Assembly (NCBI GenBank): GCA_005879535.1
Contig: VBKI01000064.1
Span: forward strand, 139,895 to 203,894
Reading direction: 5' to 3'
Length of the DNA: 64,000 nt
Source of the DNA: Deltaproteobacteria bacterium
GTDB taxonomy: Bacteria > Myxococcota > Myxococcia > Myxococcales > 40CM-4-68-19
A model generated the notes under the pieces. That model did not search any database. It was not told where the DNA came from and saw only the letters and a list, made by a program, of their open reading frames with translations. This document shows, in pieces, positions 25,906-34,190 of the stretch; position 1 is the first letter of the stretch; each line of letters begins with the position of its first letter. A program made the translations under genes and the position numbers.

Positions 25906-27474
25906 ATGAGAGCTCTTCCGATATGTTCGTACGGCTGCGCGCTGCTCCTCCTCGCCGCGGCGGGCTGCTCGCGTTGCGGCGGCACTACGACGGCGAACGC
26001 GGCGGAGGAGCTCTTGCCCTTGCATCCCGCCGCCGCGGTCGTCACTGCGCCGCTCGGCGCCGTTGCCCGGCACCTCGCCGCGCTCATCGACCGCGCCTCG
26101 TCGCTGCCCGGCGGCGAACAGCTCGGAGAGGCGCGCCGCGTCGCCGCGGCGCAGCTCGGATTCGATCCGCTGGCCCGCGAAGGGCTGATTTCGGCCGGCT
26201 TCGATCCGGATCGCGCCGCCGCCGTGGCCTTCTTCGAGGCGCAGCCGCGCGCCGAGCTGATTGCTGCCCTCCCGGTGAGCAAGCCCGACCTGTTCCTGCA
26301 GACGATGCAGCGGCTTCTCGTCGATCGAGGTGGCTTTTCGCGCGCCGAAGGACAGTCGCAGTCCGCCACCCTCTTCGAGCGAGGCGGCACGCGGGTCGCC
26401 GTCTCCGTGGTGCGCGGATACGGCCTGTTCGCGCGCACCCGCGATCCGGCGGCCTCCATCGCGGAGGCCGGCGCCCGGCAGCCCGAGCAGAGTCTCGCGC
26501 GCGACCCGGGTCTGGCGGCCGCGCGCAATCGGCTCGGGGCGCAGGACTTCGTCGGCTGGGCCCCGGCGGGCAGCGGGATGCCGCGGCGGTACACGGCGAG
26601 GACGCTGCCCGGCGACGTGGCCGTGTCGCTGCAAGCCTCCCAGCAAGGAGCCGCCTCGCGACTGTTTGCGCAGCTTCCCGAGGCGGATGCGCGCAAGGCG
26701 CAGGCGGCGCTCCCCGGGGGCGGCGCGCCGCTGGTCGAGTTGCTGCCGGCGGATGCCCCGCTGCGGGCGCGCCTGGGCGTGGCGCCGGCGAAGCTCCTCG
26801 ATTCGCTGCGCGGCGATCCGGATCTGGCGGCCGTCCTCGACCGCCTCCACGGGGCGGATGCGGAAGTGTTCGCCTCGCTCGCGCCCGGCGTGGCGGCGTC
26901 GCTCGGGGTCGCTCGCGGCGTGAACATCGGCGAGGCCATCGACTACGGATTCGATTGGCGTCGCAAGAGCCCGTTCGACACCGTCCAGCTGGTCGCGCTC
27001 GCGGAGGTGACCGACCGCCCGCGCTTGCTCAAGGCGTTCGGCCGGATCGCGAGGACCCTGCCCGATCTTGGAGCCCGCGTAGAACGAACCGGCGACGACT
27101 TCCAGGCGACCTACGCGGCTGGCAGGGGAGCACGCTTCGGCGTCCGCGAGATCGACGGCAAGCCGGTCGCATATCTGCTCGGCGGTCCTCTCCGCCCGGA
27201 CGAGCTCCGGCGCACTCCGCGCTCGGCGAACCCCGAAGCAGCCGCGCTGTACGAAAGCGGCGGAGCCGCTGTGCGCGTGGATTTCGGCAAGCTCGCATCC
27301 GCGCTGCGCACGCTGCCCGACGGCGCATATGGCAGCGGGCCGCAGGCGTACGTCGCGCGCTCCATCGTCGGACAGGTGATCGAGCCGCTCCGGACCGTCC
27401 GCCTGTCGATGGCCGCCGAGTCGTTTGCCGATCGCCTCGGAGGCACGCTCGACGTCGAGCTGGTCGCTCCATGA
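25906..27474 (+). CDS. Large lipoprotein linked to an ABC exporter
   Basis: 522 residues. The signal MRALPICSYGCALLLLAAAGC ends in a lipobox. The remainder alternates helix and strand with no recognised catalytic residue; segments such as FDPLAREGLISAGFDPDRAA and SPFDTVQLVALAEVTD recall DUF3352-type bacterial proteins, but the assignment is weak. Its stop overlaps the ATG of the ABC ATPase (ATGA) and that overlaps the permease, so the three products probably act in one export or envelope-remodelling complex. An in-frame start at 25873 is possible. Confidence 0.75.
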   Translation: MRALPICSYGCALLLLAAAGCSRCGGTTTANAAEELLPLHPAAAVVTAPLGAVARHLAALIDRASSLPGGEQLGEARRVAAAQLGFDPLAREGLISAGFDPDRAAAVAFFEAQPRAELIAALPVSKPDLFLQTMQRLLVDRGGFSRAEGQSQSATLFERGGTRVAVSVVRGYGLFARTRDPAASIAEAGARQPEQSLARDPGLAAARNRLGAQDFVGWAPAGSGMPRRYTARTLPGDVAVSLQASQQGAASRLFAQLPEADARKAQAALPGGGAPLVELLPADAPLRARLGVAPAKLLDSLRGDPDLAAVLDRLHGADAEVFASLAPGVAASLGVARGVNIGEAIDYGFDWRRKSPFDTVQLVALAEVTDRPRLLKAFGRIARTLPDLGARVERTGDDFQATYAAGRGARFGVREIDGKPVAYLLGGPLRPDELRRTPRSANPEAAALYESGGAAVRVDFGKLASALRTLPDGAYGSGPQAYVARSIVGQVIEPLRTVRLSMAAESFADRLGGTLDVELVAP

Positions 27475-28172
27475 GCGCGATCGAGCTCCGCGGCGTCACC
27501 AAGGGGTACCCTGCGCGGGAACCGGGACTTCCCGCGCAGGAGCTGCTGCGCGGCGTAGACCTGACGGTGCAGCGGGGCGAGTTCGTTGCCGTCGAAGGCC
27601 AGAGCGGGAGCGGAAAGAGCACCCTCCTGCACCTGCTCGGCGGCCTCGACCGCGAGTTCGACGGCACGGCGCACGTCCTCGGCTGCGATCTGCGCGCGGT
27701 GACCGACGCCGAGCTGGCGGCGCTCCGCCATACGCAGATCGGCTTCGTCTTCCAGAGCTTCAACCTGTTGCCGTCACTCAGCGCGTTGGAGAACGTGCTT
27801 CTGCCCGACTTCTTCGGCGACGGCGTCCCCGACGCGGAGCGGCGGGCGCGGGAGGCGCTCGAGCGGGTCGGCCTCGCGGACAAGGAACGCGCCCGCCCGG
27901 TGGCGCTCTCCGGCGGCGAACGCCAGCGGGTCGCCATCGCCCGCGCGCTGCTCGCGCGGCCGCCCTTGCTGCTCGCGGACGAGCCCACCGGAAACCTCGA
28001 CGCGAAGACCGGACAGGGCGTGATCGATCTCTTCCGTCAGCTCCATCGGGAGGGGATGACGCTCCTGATCGTCACGCACGAGGCGCGCGTCTCGCACGCC
28101 GCGAACCGCGTCCTCGTGCTGCGCGAAGGCGTTCTCCAGACCGAGGGCGCCGAGTCGATGGAGACGGAATGA
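27471..28172 (+). CDS. ABC transporter ATPase, LolD/MacB type
   Basis: 233 residues with Walker A GQSGSGKST, Q-loop FVFQSFNLLP, signature LSGGERQRVAIARALL, Walker B LLLADEPTGNLD and the switch in VTHE. The LolD/MacB subfamily powers mechanotransmission rather than classical transport, moving lipoproteins or outer-membrane substrates from the inner membrane. The ATG overlaps the lipoprotein stop, and its own stop overlaps the permease ATG. Confidence 0.95.
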   Translation: MSAIELRGVTKGYPAREPGLPAQELLRGVDLTVQRGEFVAVEGQSGSGKSTLLHLLGGLDREFDGTAHVLGCDLRAVTDAELAALRHTQIGFVFQSFNLLPSLSALENVLLPDFFGDGVPDAERRAREALERVGLADKERARPVALSGGERQRVAIARALLARPPLLLADEPTGNLDAKTGQGVIDLFRQLHREGMTLLIVTHEARVSHAANRVLVLREGVLQTEGAESMETE

Positions 28173-29446
28173 GGGTGGGCAAGCTCATCCGGCTGGCCCG
28201 TGGCAACCTCGTCCGTGAGCTGGGTGCGCTCGCCGTCAGCGCCGGAGGCGTCGCTCTGGGGACGGGCTGCCTGGTCTTCTTCCTCGCCTTGGGCACTGGC
28301 CTGCAGGACGTGGTCCACGACGTGTTCCCGGTGAGCACGCGGGAGGTCGAAGTGGTCGTCCCGCAACTCGCCATCGGAAGCCTGCTCGGCGAGCAGAAGA
28401 TCGACGAGGCGACCGTCCGGCGCCTGCGCGCCGTCCGTGGGGTCGCTGCCGTCTATCCGAAGATGCAGCTCCGGATTCCCGCCGTGAGCCGCTACAACGG
28501 CACGTTCTTCGGGCGCGAGATGCGCGTGGGTCTGGAGGTCGTCGCGACCGGGCTGATGCCTGAGCTGGTCGGCCCCGATGCGCGCATGCCGTTCGACGAC
28601 CGCGGCGAGTCGCAACCCATCCCCGTCGTCATCAACCGGCGGCTGCTGGAGCTCTACAACAAGGTCTTCGCGCCCCAACGAAACCTGCCGCGGCTGACCG
28701 ACTCGATGTTGATCGGCTTCCAGCTCCCCGTCGAGCTGGGCCGCAGCTTCATGACCTCCCGCACGCTGCCGAATCCCCAGGACACTTCCATGCTGGTGGT
28801 CGGCTTCTCCGAACGGGCGACGCTGGCGGGCGTCTCGATGCCGCTTGCAGCCATCCAACGGATCAACCGCAAGTACGGCGCCGACGCCGACACGTATTCG
28901 AGCGTCCTGGTCCGCGCCCAGAACGCCGACGAAGTCACCGACCTCGCCGCCGCGGTGCGAAAGCTTGGCCTCGAGATCGACGACACCGAGCGCCGCTACG
29001 CCGTGCAGATCGGGGCCGCGGTGGAGCTCGTGACCCTTGCGCTGTCGCTGCTCGCCGCGCTGATCACCGGCCTCGCAGCGGTGAACACCATGCAGGCGTT
29101 CTATGCCAGCGTGCGCGAGAGGACGCGCGAGATCGGCGTGCTCCGCGCCGTGGGAGCGACCCGCGGCGACGTCGCGGCCGTCGTCCTGGTGGAAGCAGCG
29201 GCCACGGGCCTGGCCGGGGGCGCCGTGGGAGTCGCGCTGGCGCGCATTGCAGCGGCGCTGCTCGATCGGCTGGCGCGCACCGGGCTGCCGGACTTCCCCT
29301 TCAAGCCGACGACGTTCTTCTCCTTCCAGCCCGGGCATGTCGCCGTCGGCCTCGGCGTCGCCCTGCTCGCCGCCCTGCTGGGCGCGTTCCTTCCCGCCCG
29401 CGCCGCGGCGCGCCTCGATCCAGCAAAGGCCTTGACCGAGAGCTGA
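28169..29446 (+). CDS. ABC permease, FtsX/MacB-like
   Basis: 425 residues: one N-terminal span (LGALAVSAGGVALGTGCLVF), a large periplasmic domain of about 250 residues, then three spans ending LLAALLGAFLPARAAARLDP. The ending RAAARLDPAKALTES is the usual closing motif of MacB/LolC permeases. Only one permease gene is present, so a homodimer as in MacB is expected rather than LolCE. Substrate unknown; the lipoprotein encoded first in the operon is the likely partner. Confidence 0.92.
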   Translation: MRVGKLIRLARGNLVRELGALAVSAGGVALGTGCLVFFLALGTGLQDVVHDVFPVSTREVEVVVPQLAIGSLLGEQKIDEATVRRLRAVRGVAAVYPKMQLRIPAVSRYNGTFFGREMRVGLEVVATGLMPELVGPDARMPFDDRGESQPIPVVINRRLLELYNKVFAPQRNLPRLTDSMLIGFQLPVELGRSFMTSRTLPNPQDTSMLVVGFSERATLAGVSMPLAAIQRINRKYGADADTYSSVLVRAQNADEVTDLAAAVRKLGLEIDDTERRYAVQIGAAVELVTLALSLLAALITGLAAVNTMQAFYASVRERTREIGVLRAVGATRGDVAAVVLVEAAATGLAGGAVGVALARIAAALLDRLARTGLPDFPFKPTTFFSFQPGHVAVGLGVALLAALLGAFLPARAAARLDPAKALTES

Positions 29447-29466
29447 CGCGTCCGCAGCGTCCGTGG

Positions 29467-29727
29467 ATGAGCGACAGCGACAAGCGCAGGGCGCGGGCGG
29501 CGAAGCCACACCGGGATGTCGGCGATTCAGGCGGGAACACGCCGCGAGGCGGCGACGTCGAGGGCCTCGCCGGACCGGGTGAGAGCGGCGGTCCGGCAGG
29601 CGTGCAGCGGAGCGGTGGGCTCGAAGAGAACCGGGAGCGCAGCGGCACCGGCGTTTCCCCCGGAATGACACCCGGCGATCTGCAGAAGACCCCTGATGAC
29701 CTCGTCGAAGGGTGGAGCAAGGAGTAG
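29467..29727 (+). CDS. Hypothetical glycine-rich hydrophilic protein
   Basis: An 86-codon frame rich in glycine, serine, arginine and glutamate, predicted to be disordered. Codon third positions are mostly G or C as in real genes here and the frame lies 20 bases after the ABC permease, but no domain or clear Shine-Dalgarno is seen. It could be a small protein or a chance frame. Confidence 0.45.
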   Translation: MSDSDKRRARAAKPHRDVGDSGGNTPRGGDVEGLAGPGESGGPAGVQRSGGLEENRERSGTGVSPGMTPGDLQKTPDDLVEGWSKE

Positions 29728-29746
29728 CTCGCCCATTCTGTGTTAG

Positions 29747-30322
29747 TTGCGACGGGTGGGCCGGGGCCGCCTCGAAGCATTCAGCGACGGCGTCATCGCC
29801 ATCATCATCACCATCATGGTGCTGGAGCTGAAAGCGCCACACGAGGCGAGCGCCCACGCCCTGGCTGCGCAGGCGCCCGTCTTCCTCAGCTATGCGCTGT
29901 CGTTCCTGGTCGTCGCGATCATGTGGGTCAACCACCACCATCTGCTGCATGCGATCCGCGCCGTGGACGCGCCGCTGCTCTGGTGGAACAACGCCCTCCT
30001 CTTCGCCATGTCGCTGATCCCGTTCTCCACCGCCTTTCTGGGCGAAAACCCTCGCTCGCCGCTGGCCGTCGGCGTCTACGGTTCGAACCTGGCGCTGGCC
30101 GGGTTCGGGTTCTTCCTCTTGCGCGGCGCGGTCGCCCGCCGCGCCGATCCCGCGAACCAGGAAGCGCACCGGCAGCAGCAGCGCAAGAATCTCCTCACCG
30201 CCGGCCTCTACGCGAGCGCCGTTCCGCTCGCATACGTCTCGATCTGGATCTCCTTCGGCATCTACCTCTTGATTCCCGCCCTCTACTTCATGCCGGAGCG
30301 GAAGCTCGAAACTGCCTCGTGA
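29747..30322 (+). CDS. TMEM175-family potassium channel
   Basis: 191 residues with about six spans, one copy of the repeat seen twice in human TMEM175. The pore helix motif is RLEAFSDGVIAIIITIMVLE, where FSD is the family hallmark and the isoleucines line the selectivity filter. Bacterial members conduct potassium ions as tetramers. The start is TTG at 29747 or GTG at 29756, both just before the first span. Physiological role here unknown. Confidence 0.88.
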   Translation: MRRVGRGRLEAFSDGVIAIIITIMVLELKAPHEASAHALAAQAPVFLSYALSFLVVAIMWVNHHHLLHAIRAVDAPLLWWNNALLFAMSLIPFSTAFLGENPRSPLAVGVYGSNLALAGFGFFLLRGAVARRADPANQEAHRQQQRKNLLTAGLYASAVPLAYVSIWISFGIYLLIPALYFMPERKLETAS

Positions 30323-30368
30323 TACCGTCCGCTGCGCAGCGGGGCGCGAAAGGTTAAGAAAGGACGCC

Positions 30369-32123
30369 ATGCCGAGGAAGTCCCGTTCGCTCTCGTCCGA
30401 TCCGCTGGCGTCGTTTCCCGCCTGGGCGCGCATGCTCGCCGAGCGGTACTACACGAAGACCATCTCCACGTTCATCCTGCACGGCGCCGTCCGCGATCTG
30501 CAGCCTGCGGATGACGGCAAAGGCGGCCGCCGCTTCGTCTCGCTGCGCAGCTTCCTCGCCGACGAGCTGTTCGGCACCCGCGATCTCGTCGTCTTCTACG
30601 ACCGCTCCGGCGGCATCCGGCTCGCGACGCCGGAGATGCAGAAGGACTTCATGGGCGCCGTGGCCGGCTACGACACCCTGTTCGGGACCGACTACGCCAA
30701 AGCGGTGCCCAAGGACCCCGCCCGCGCCTTTCCGCTGCTCGAGTCGTACGCCCGCGTCCGCATCGCCGACGGGAAGAGCCTCGCGGTGATCATCGATTTC
30801 GCCGAGACCGTCGCCCCGGCCGGCGATCTCGGGTACATGCCGGGCGAGGACCGCTACTCGCTGGTGACGCTGGTGAAGTGGGCGCAGGATCCGCAGTTCC
30901 TCACCGCCGACTTCTCCGTCTGCCTGATCGCCGAGAATCTCGCCGAGCTGAATCCGCGCCTGGGGCGGAATCCCTACGCCGCGTCCATCGAGCTGCCGCT
31001 CCCCGACGAGAAGGAGCGCTTCGAGTACGTGGAGTGGAAGATCGCCCAGTCCGGCAAGAAGCGGGCGGACATCTCCGAGGTCAACGCGGAAGCCCTCGGC
31101 CAGATGACCGCGGGCATGTCGCGCGTCGCCCTCGATCGGGTGCTCACCGAGGCCATCGCAGGCCCGCGGCTGACGGTTGCGAGGCTGAAGGAGAAGAAGA
31201 AGGAGATCATCCAGGCGGAGTGCCACGGGCTCCTCGAGTTCATCGAGCCCGCGCATTCGATCGACATGGTGGCCGGCCATGGCAAGGCGAAGCAGCTGTT
31301 GCGGCAAGCGGCGAAGGCTATCCAGTCGGGCAAGCGCGACGTGGTCCCGATGGGGTTCCTCATTGCCGGACCTATCGGAACCGGCAAGACGTTCCTCGCC
31401 ACCTGTTTCGCCGGCGAAATCGGCATTCCCTGCGTCAAGTTCCTCAACTTCCGTTCCCAGTGGCAGGGGGTCACCGAAGGGAACCTGGAGAAGATCTTCA
31501 ACCTGCTGAAGGCGATGTGGCCGGTGGCGGTGATCGTCGACGAGGCGGACGCCTTCCTCGGCAACCGGAACGCGCAGGGCGACAGCGGCACGAGCGCCCG
31601 CGTGTTCTCCCAGATTGCGACCTTCATGGGGAACACCGAGTTCCGCGGGAAGATCGTCTGGTTCCTGCTCACTTCCCGGCCCGACCTGCTCCCCGTCGAT
31701 CTCAAGCGGCAGGGGCGCGCGGAGGAGCACCTCGCCCTCTTCTACCCGGAGTCGCACGACGAGCGCGTCGAGCTGGTGAAGACGATGGCTCGCAAGGCGA
31801 AGGTGAACTTCGACGGCGAAATCACCGCCGTCCTGCCGCCAGACCTGCCGAAGATGTCCGGCGCCGACATCGAGGCCGCTCTGGTCCGCGCCAGGCTGCG
31901 CGCGGTCACCGACCGCCGCGAGAAGGTCACGGCGACCGATCTGCGCGAGACGTTCGCGGACTTCGTCCCGCCGAGCTATCCGCTGGAGGTAGAGCTGCAG
32001 ACCCTGGTCGCGGTCAGCGAGTGCACCTCGCGAGAGCTCTTGCCAGAATCCTACCGGCAGAAGCCGCGCGACGAGATCACCCGCCGCATCCGCGAGCTGA
32101 AGCTCCTCCTCTCGGAGCAGTGA
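30369..32123 (+). CDS. AAA+ ATPase with degenerate N-terminal ATPase half
   Basis: 584 residues. The N-terminal third (about 30-250) looks like an AAA domain that has lost its P-loop but kept the Walker B-like strand SLAVIIDFAET and an AENLAELNPRL sensor region. The C-terminal half is an active AAA+ module: P-loop GPIGTGKT near 334-341, Walker B VIVDEADAF near 387, and a sensor in FLLTSRPDLLP followed by an RQGRAEEH region. This architecture is close to Ycf46. It overlaps by one base (TGATG) with a thioesterase gene. Substrate unknown. Confidence 0.85.
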   Translation: MPRKSRSLSSDPLASFPAWARMLAERYYTKTISTFILHGAVRDLQPADDGKGGRRFVSLRSFLADELFGTRDLVVFYDRSGGIRLATPEMQKDFMGAVAGYDTLFGTDYAKAVPKDPARAFPLLESYARVRIADGKSLAVIIDFAETVAPAGDLGYMPGEDRYSLVTLVKWAQDPQFLTADFSVCLIAENLAELNPRLGRNPYAASIELPLPDEKERFEYVEWKIAQSGKKRADISEVNAEALGQMTAGMSRVALDRVLTEAIAGPRLTVARLKEKKKEIIQAECHGLLEFIEPAHSIDMVAGHGKAKQLLRQAAKAIQSGKRDVVPMGFLIAGPIGTGKTFLATCFAGEIGIPCVKFLNFRSQWQGVTEGNLEKIFNLLKAMWPVAVIVDEADAFLGNRNAQGDSGTSARVFSQIATFMGNTEFRGKIVWFLLTSRPDLLPVDLKRQGRAEEHLALFYPESHDERVELVKTMARKAKVNFDGEITAVLPPDLPKMSGADIEAALVRARLRAVTDRREKVTATDLRETFADFVPPSYPLEVELQTLVAVSECTSRELLPESYRQKPRDEITRRIRELKLLLSEQ

Positions 32124-32515
32124 TGCAGCCGGGCGCGACCTTCAAGTTCCGCTACACGGTCACCGACGCGGACACCGCCGCCGCGCTGAAGCCGATCACC
32201 GGCGACGATTTTCCGCCAGTGTTCGCGACGACGAAGTGCATCGCCCTGCTCGAGCTCGCCGCCGGACACCTGCTCAAGGCGGAGTGCGGCCGAGGCCAGC
32301 TTTCGGTGGGCGTGGTCGTCGACGTGAAGCACACTGCGGCCACGCCCGTCGGCGCATGGGTGGAGGCGCAGGCTACCTATACCGGCCGCAACGGGCGCCT
32401 CTACGTTTTCGAGGTCGTCGCGCGCGATCCGGGCGGCGAAGTCATGCGCGGCCGCCACGAGCGCGGGGTGATCGACGAAGCGCGACTGCTCGAAGGCGCC
32501 GCGAAGCGCCGGTGA
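32123..32515 (+). CDS. Hotdog thioesterase, fluoroacetyl-CoA thioesterase-like
   Basis: 130 residues of the COG5496 hotdog group. The catalytic residues T36, E44 and H70 lie in VFATTK, LLELAA and VKHTAATPVG, each exactly six positions before T42, E50 and H76 of the Streptomyces enzyme FlK. It therefore probably hydrolyses a short acyl-CoA; fluoroacetyl-CoA itself is not implied. The start overlaps the AAA+ gene by one base, so the two are translated together, an uncommon pairing. Confidence 0.9.
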   Translation: MQPGATFKFRYTVTDADTAAALKPITGDDFPPVFATTKCIALLELAAGHLLKAECGRGQLSVGVVVDVKHTAATPVGAWVEAQATYTGRNGRLYVFEVVARDPGGEVMRGRHERGVIDEARLLEGAAKRR

Positions 32516-32626
32516 GGCGCGCAGCCGGCCTACACGCGGCACGCGATGCCTACAGCATTGCCCGTGGTGGGGTGAACGGCCGGTTCGGATCGCGATGCTA
32601 CACTCGGCGCTCGACTGCGGGGAACG

Positions 32627-34045
32627 ATGGGCGCGTGCGCCGGTTGTGGAAGAGCGGGCACCGATTCTCGCTGCGCTTTCTGCGGCGTCGCTCTTGCTCC
32701 GCGCGGCTATGCCGTCGAGAAGGTCCTGGCACAGACGGATCACGGGCGCGTCTACCGCGCGCGATCCCCGGACGGAGCCATCGTCGCGCTCAAGGAGCTG
32801 CAGTTCGCCAGCGTTCCCGGCGCGCAGCAGATCGACGCGTTCGAGCGCGAGGCGGCGACCCTCAAGACGCTGCACCACCCGCGCATCCCTCGTTACGTCG
32901 ACAGCTTCTCCGAAGGCGAGGGCGTCCATCTGCGCTTGTACCTCGCGGCCGAGTTCATCGAAGGCGAGCCGCTTTCGGCGCGGATCCGCCGCGGGCCGTT
33001 TCCCGAGGCGGAGCTGCGCGACGTCGCCGGACAGGTGCTGTGGGTGCTCCTGTACCTGCACAAGCTCGGGGTGCTGCACCGGGACATCAAGCCGGACAAC
33101 CTCATCGTCCGGCCGGGCGGCGAGATCGTCCTCGTCGACTTCGGAAGCGCCCGGCAGCTCTCCGGAACGCACACCTACGGCTCGACGCTGGTCGGCACAT
33201 TCGGCTACATGCCGACGGAGCAGCTCGGCGGCACGGTGGACGCGACCAGCGACCTTTACGCGCTGGGAGCGACGCTGCTCCATGCCGCCACGGGGAAGCC
33301 GCCCTCCGAGCTTCTCTCGAGCGACATGACGCTGCGGGTGCCTCGCGACGCGCCCCTGCGTGGATGGATCGCGGGCCTCGTGCAGCCGCGGCGCGAGAGA
33401 CGGATGCAGAGCGCACCGGCGTCGCTCGCCGCCCTGGAGGATCCGGCGCCGTCCCGAGCCGTCCGGCCGCGATTCGCCCTGCTCGCTGCCGCCGGCGTAG
33501 CGATGACGGCGCTGTCCTTCGTCCGCGGTTCCGCACCCGCCGCAGCCTCTGCGCCCGTGGTCCGAACGGCGTCGCCCCACGCGACTGGCGCTCCGTCTTC
33601 GCCACGACAGTGGTTCGCGATGGCCAAGCCGTTCTGCAATCCCGTGGAAGTGGCGCAGCTCATGGCGAGGCGGCCGGGCCCGTCCGGATGGGAGGGCACG
33701 GGTTATGTCGCCGGCTGCTGGGCATTGGCGGGCCGGATCGGCGAGGCGCGTTCCGCGCTCGCCCTCGTTCCCGAGCAGGAACGCTGGCGCGCCGCGGGAA
33801 TCGTCTTCGACCTGGGCCACCCGGTAGCCGACGCAGGCGACGATATCGCCGCCGCGCCGATCATGAATCTCGTCCTCGAGTCGTGGCCAGCTCATTTCCA
33901 GGCGCTGTACCACGCCGGGATGAGCGACTACGCGCTGGGCAATGCGGAGCGCGCGCGCACGCACCTCACTGGGTTCCTGCGCCTCTACAAGGAAGAGGAC
34001 GGTTTCACACGCAACGCCCGGAATGCGCTCGCCAGGCTGCGCTGA
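32627..34045 (+). CDS. Zinc-ribbon Ser/Thr protein kinase with membrane anchor
   Basis: 472 residues. An N-terminal ribbon C4-x2-C7 and C16-x2-C19 precedes the kinase. The ATP lysine is K56 (VALKELQF), the catalytic loop is VLHRDIKPDNLI (D153), and the metal site is LVDFGSAR (D171), so it should be active; the glycine loop AQTDHGRV keeps only one glycine. After GTFGYMPTEQ comes the C-lobe, a single span near 283-300 (FALLAAAGVAMTALSFV) and an outer helical domain. Such kinases are abundant in myxobacteria. Targets are unknown. Confidence 0.93.
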   Translation: MGACAGCGRAGTDSRCAFCGVALAPRGYAVEKVLAQTDHGRVYRARSPDGAIVALKELQFASVPGAQQIDAFEREAATLKTLHHPRIPRYVDSFSEGEGVHLRLYLAAEFIEGEPLSARIRRGPFPEAELRDVAGQVLWVLLYLHKLGVLHRDIKPDNLIVRPGGEIVLVDFGSARQLSGTHTYGSTLVGTFGYMPTEQLGGTVDATSDLYALGATLLHAATGKPPSELLSSDMTLRVPRDAPLRGWIAGLVQPRRERRMQSAPASLAALEDPAPSRAVRPRFALLAAAGVAMTALSFVRGSAPAAASAPVVRTASPHATGAPSSPRQWFAMAKPFCNPVEVAQLMARRPGPSGWEGTGYVAGCWALAGRIGEARSALALVPEQERWRAAGIVFDLGHPVADAGDDIAAAPIMNLVLESWPAHFQALYHAGMSDYALGNAERARTHLTGFLRLYKEEDGFTRNARNALARLR

Positions 34046-34050
34046 CCGCG

Positions 34051-34190
34051 ACTAGCCCCGGCGCGGGGTCGCGCCGGCTGTCTCGCAGCGCCGCGGGGGT
34101 CCGCGCGCTGCCTGGGGACTAGCCCCGGCGCGGGGTCGCGCCGGCTGTCCCGCAGCGCCGCGGGGGTCCGCGCGCTGCCTGGGGACTAGC
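34051..34190. repeat. 67-base tandem repeat with paired hairpins between convergent genes
   Basis: Two copies (34051-34117 and 34118-34184, one mismatch) plus the first bases of a third fill the gap between the kinase and transglycosylase stops. The third partial copy starts ACTAGC and supplies the TAG stop of the transglycosylase (34186-34188). Each copy contains two strong stems: CCGGCGCG pairs with CGCGCCGG, and GCAGCG pairs with CGCTGC around an inner CGCGG/CCGCG. It may serve as a bidirectional transcription terminator. Confidence 0.85.

Noticed and set aside
28037-30433. A minus-strand 798-codon open frame
   Set aside because: It is antisense to the ABC permease and TMEM175 channel genes; only an arginine- and histidine-rich shadow.
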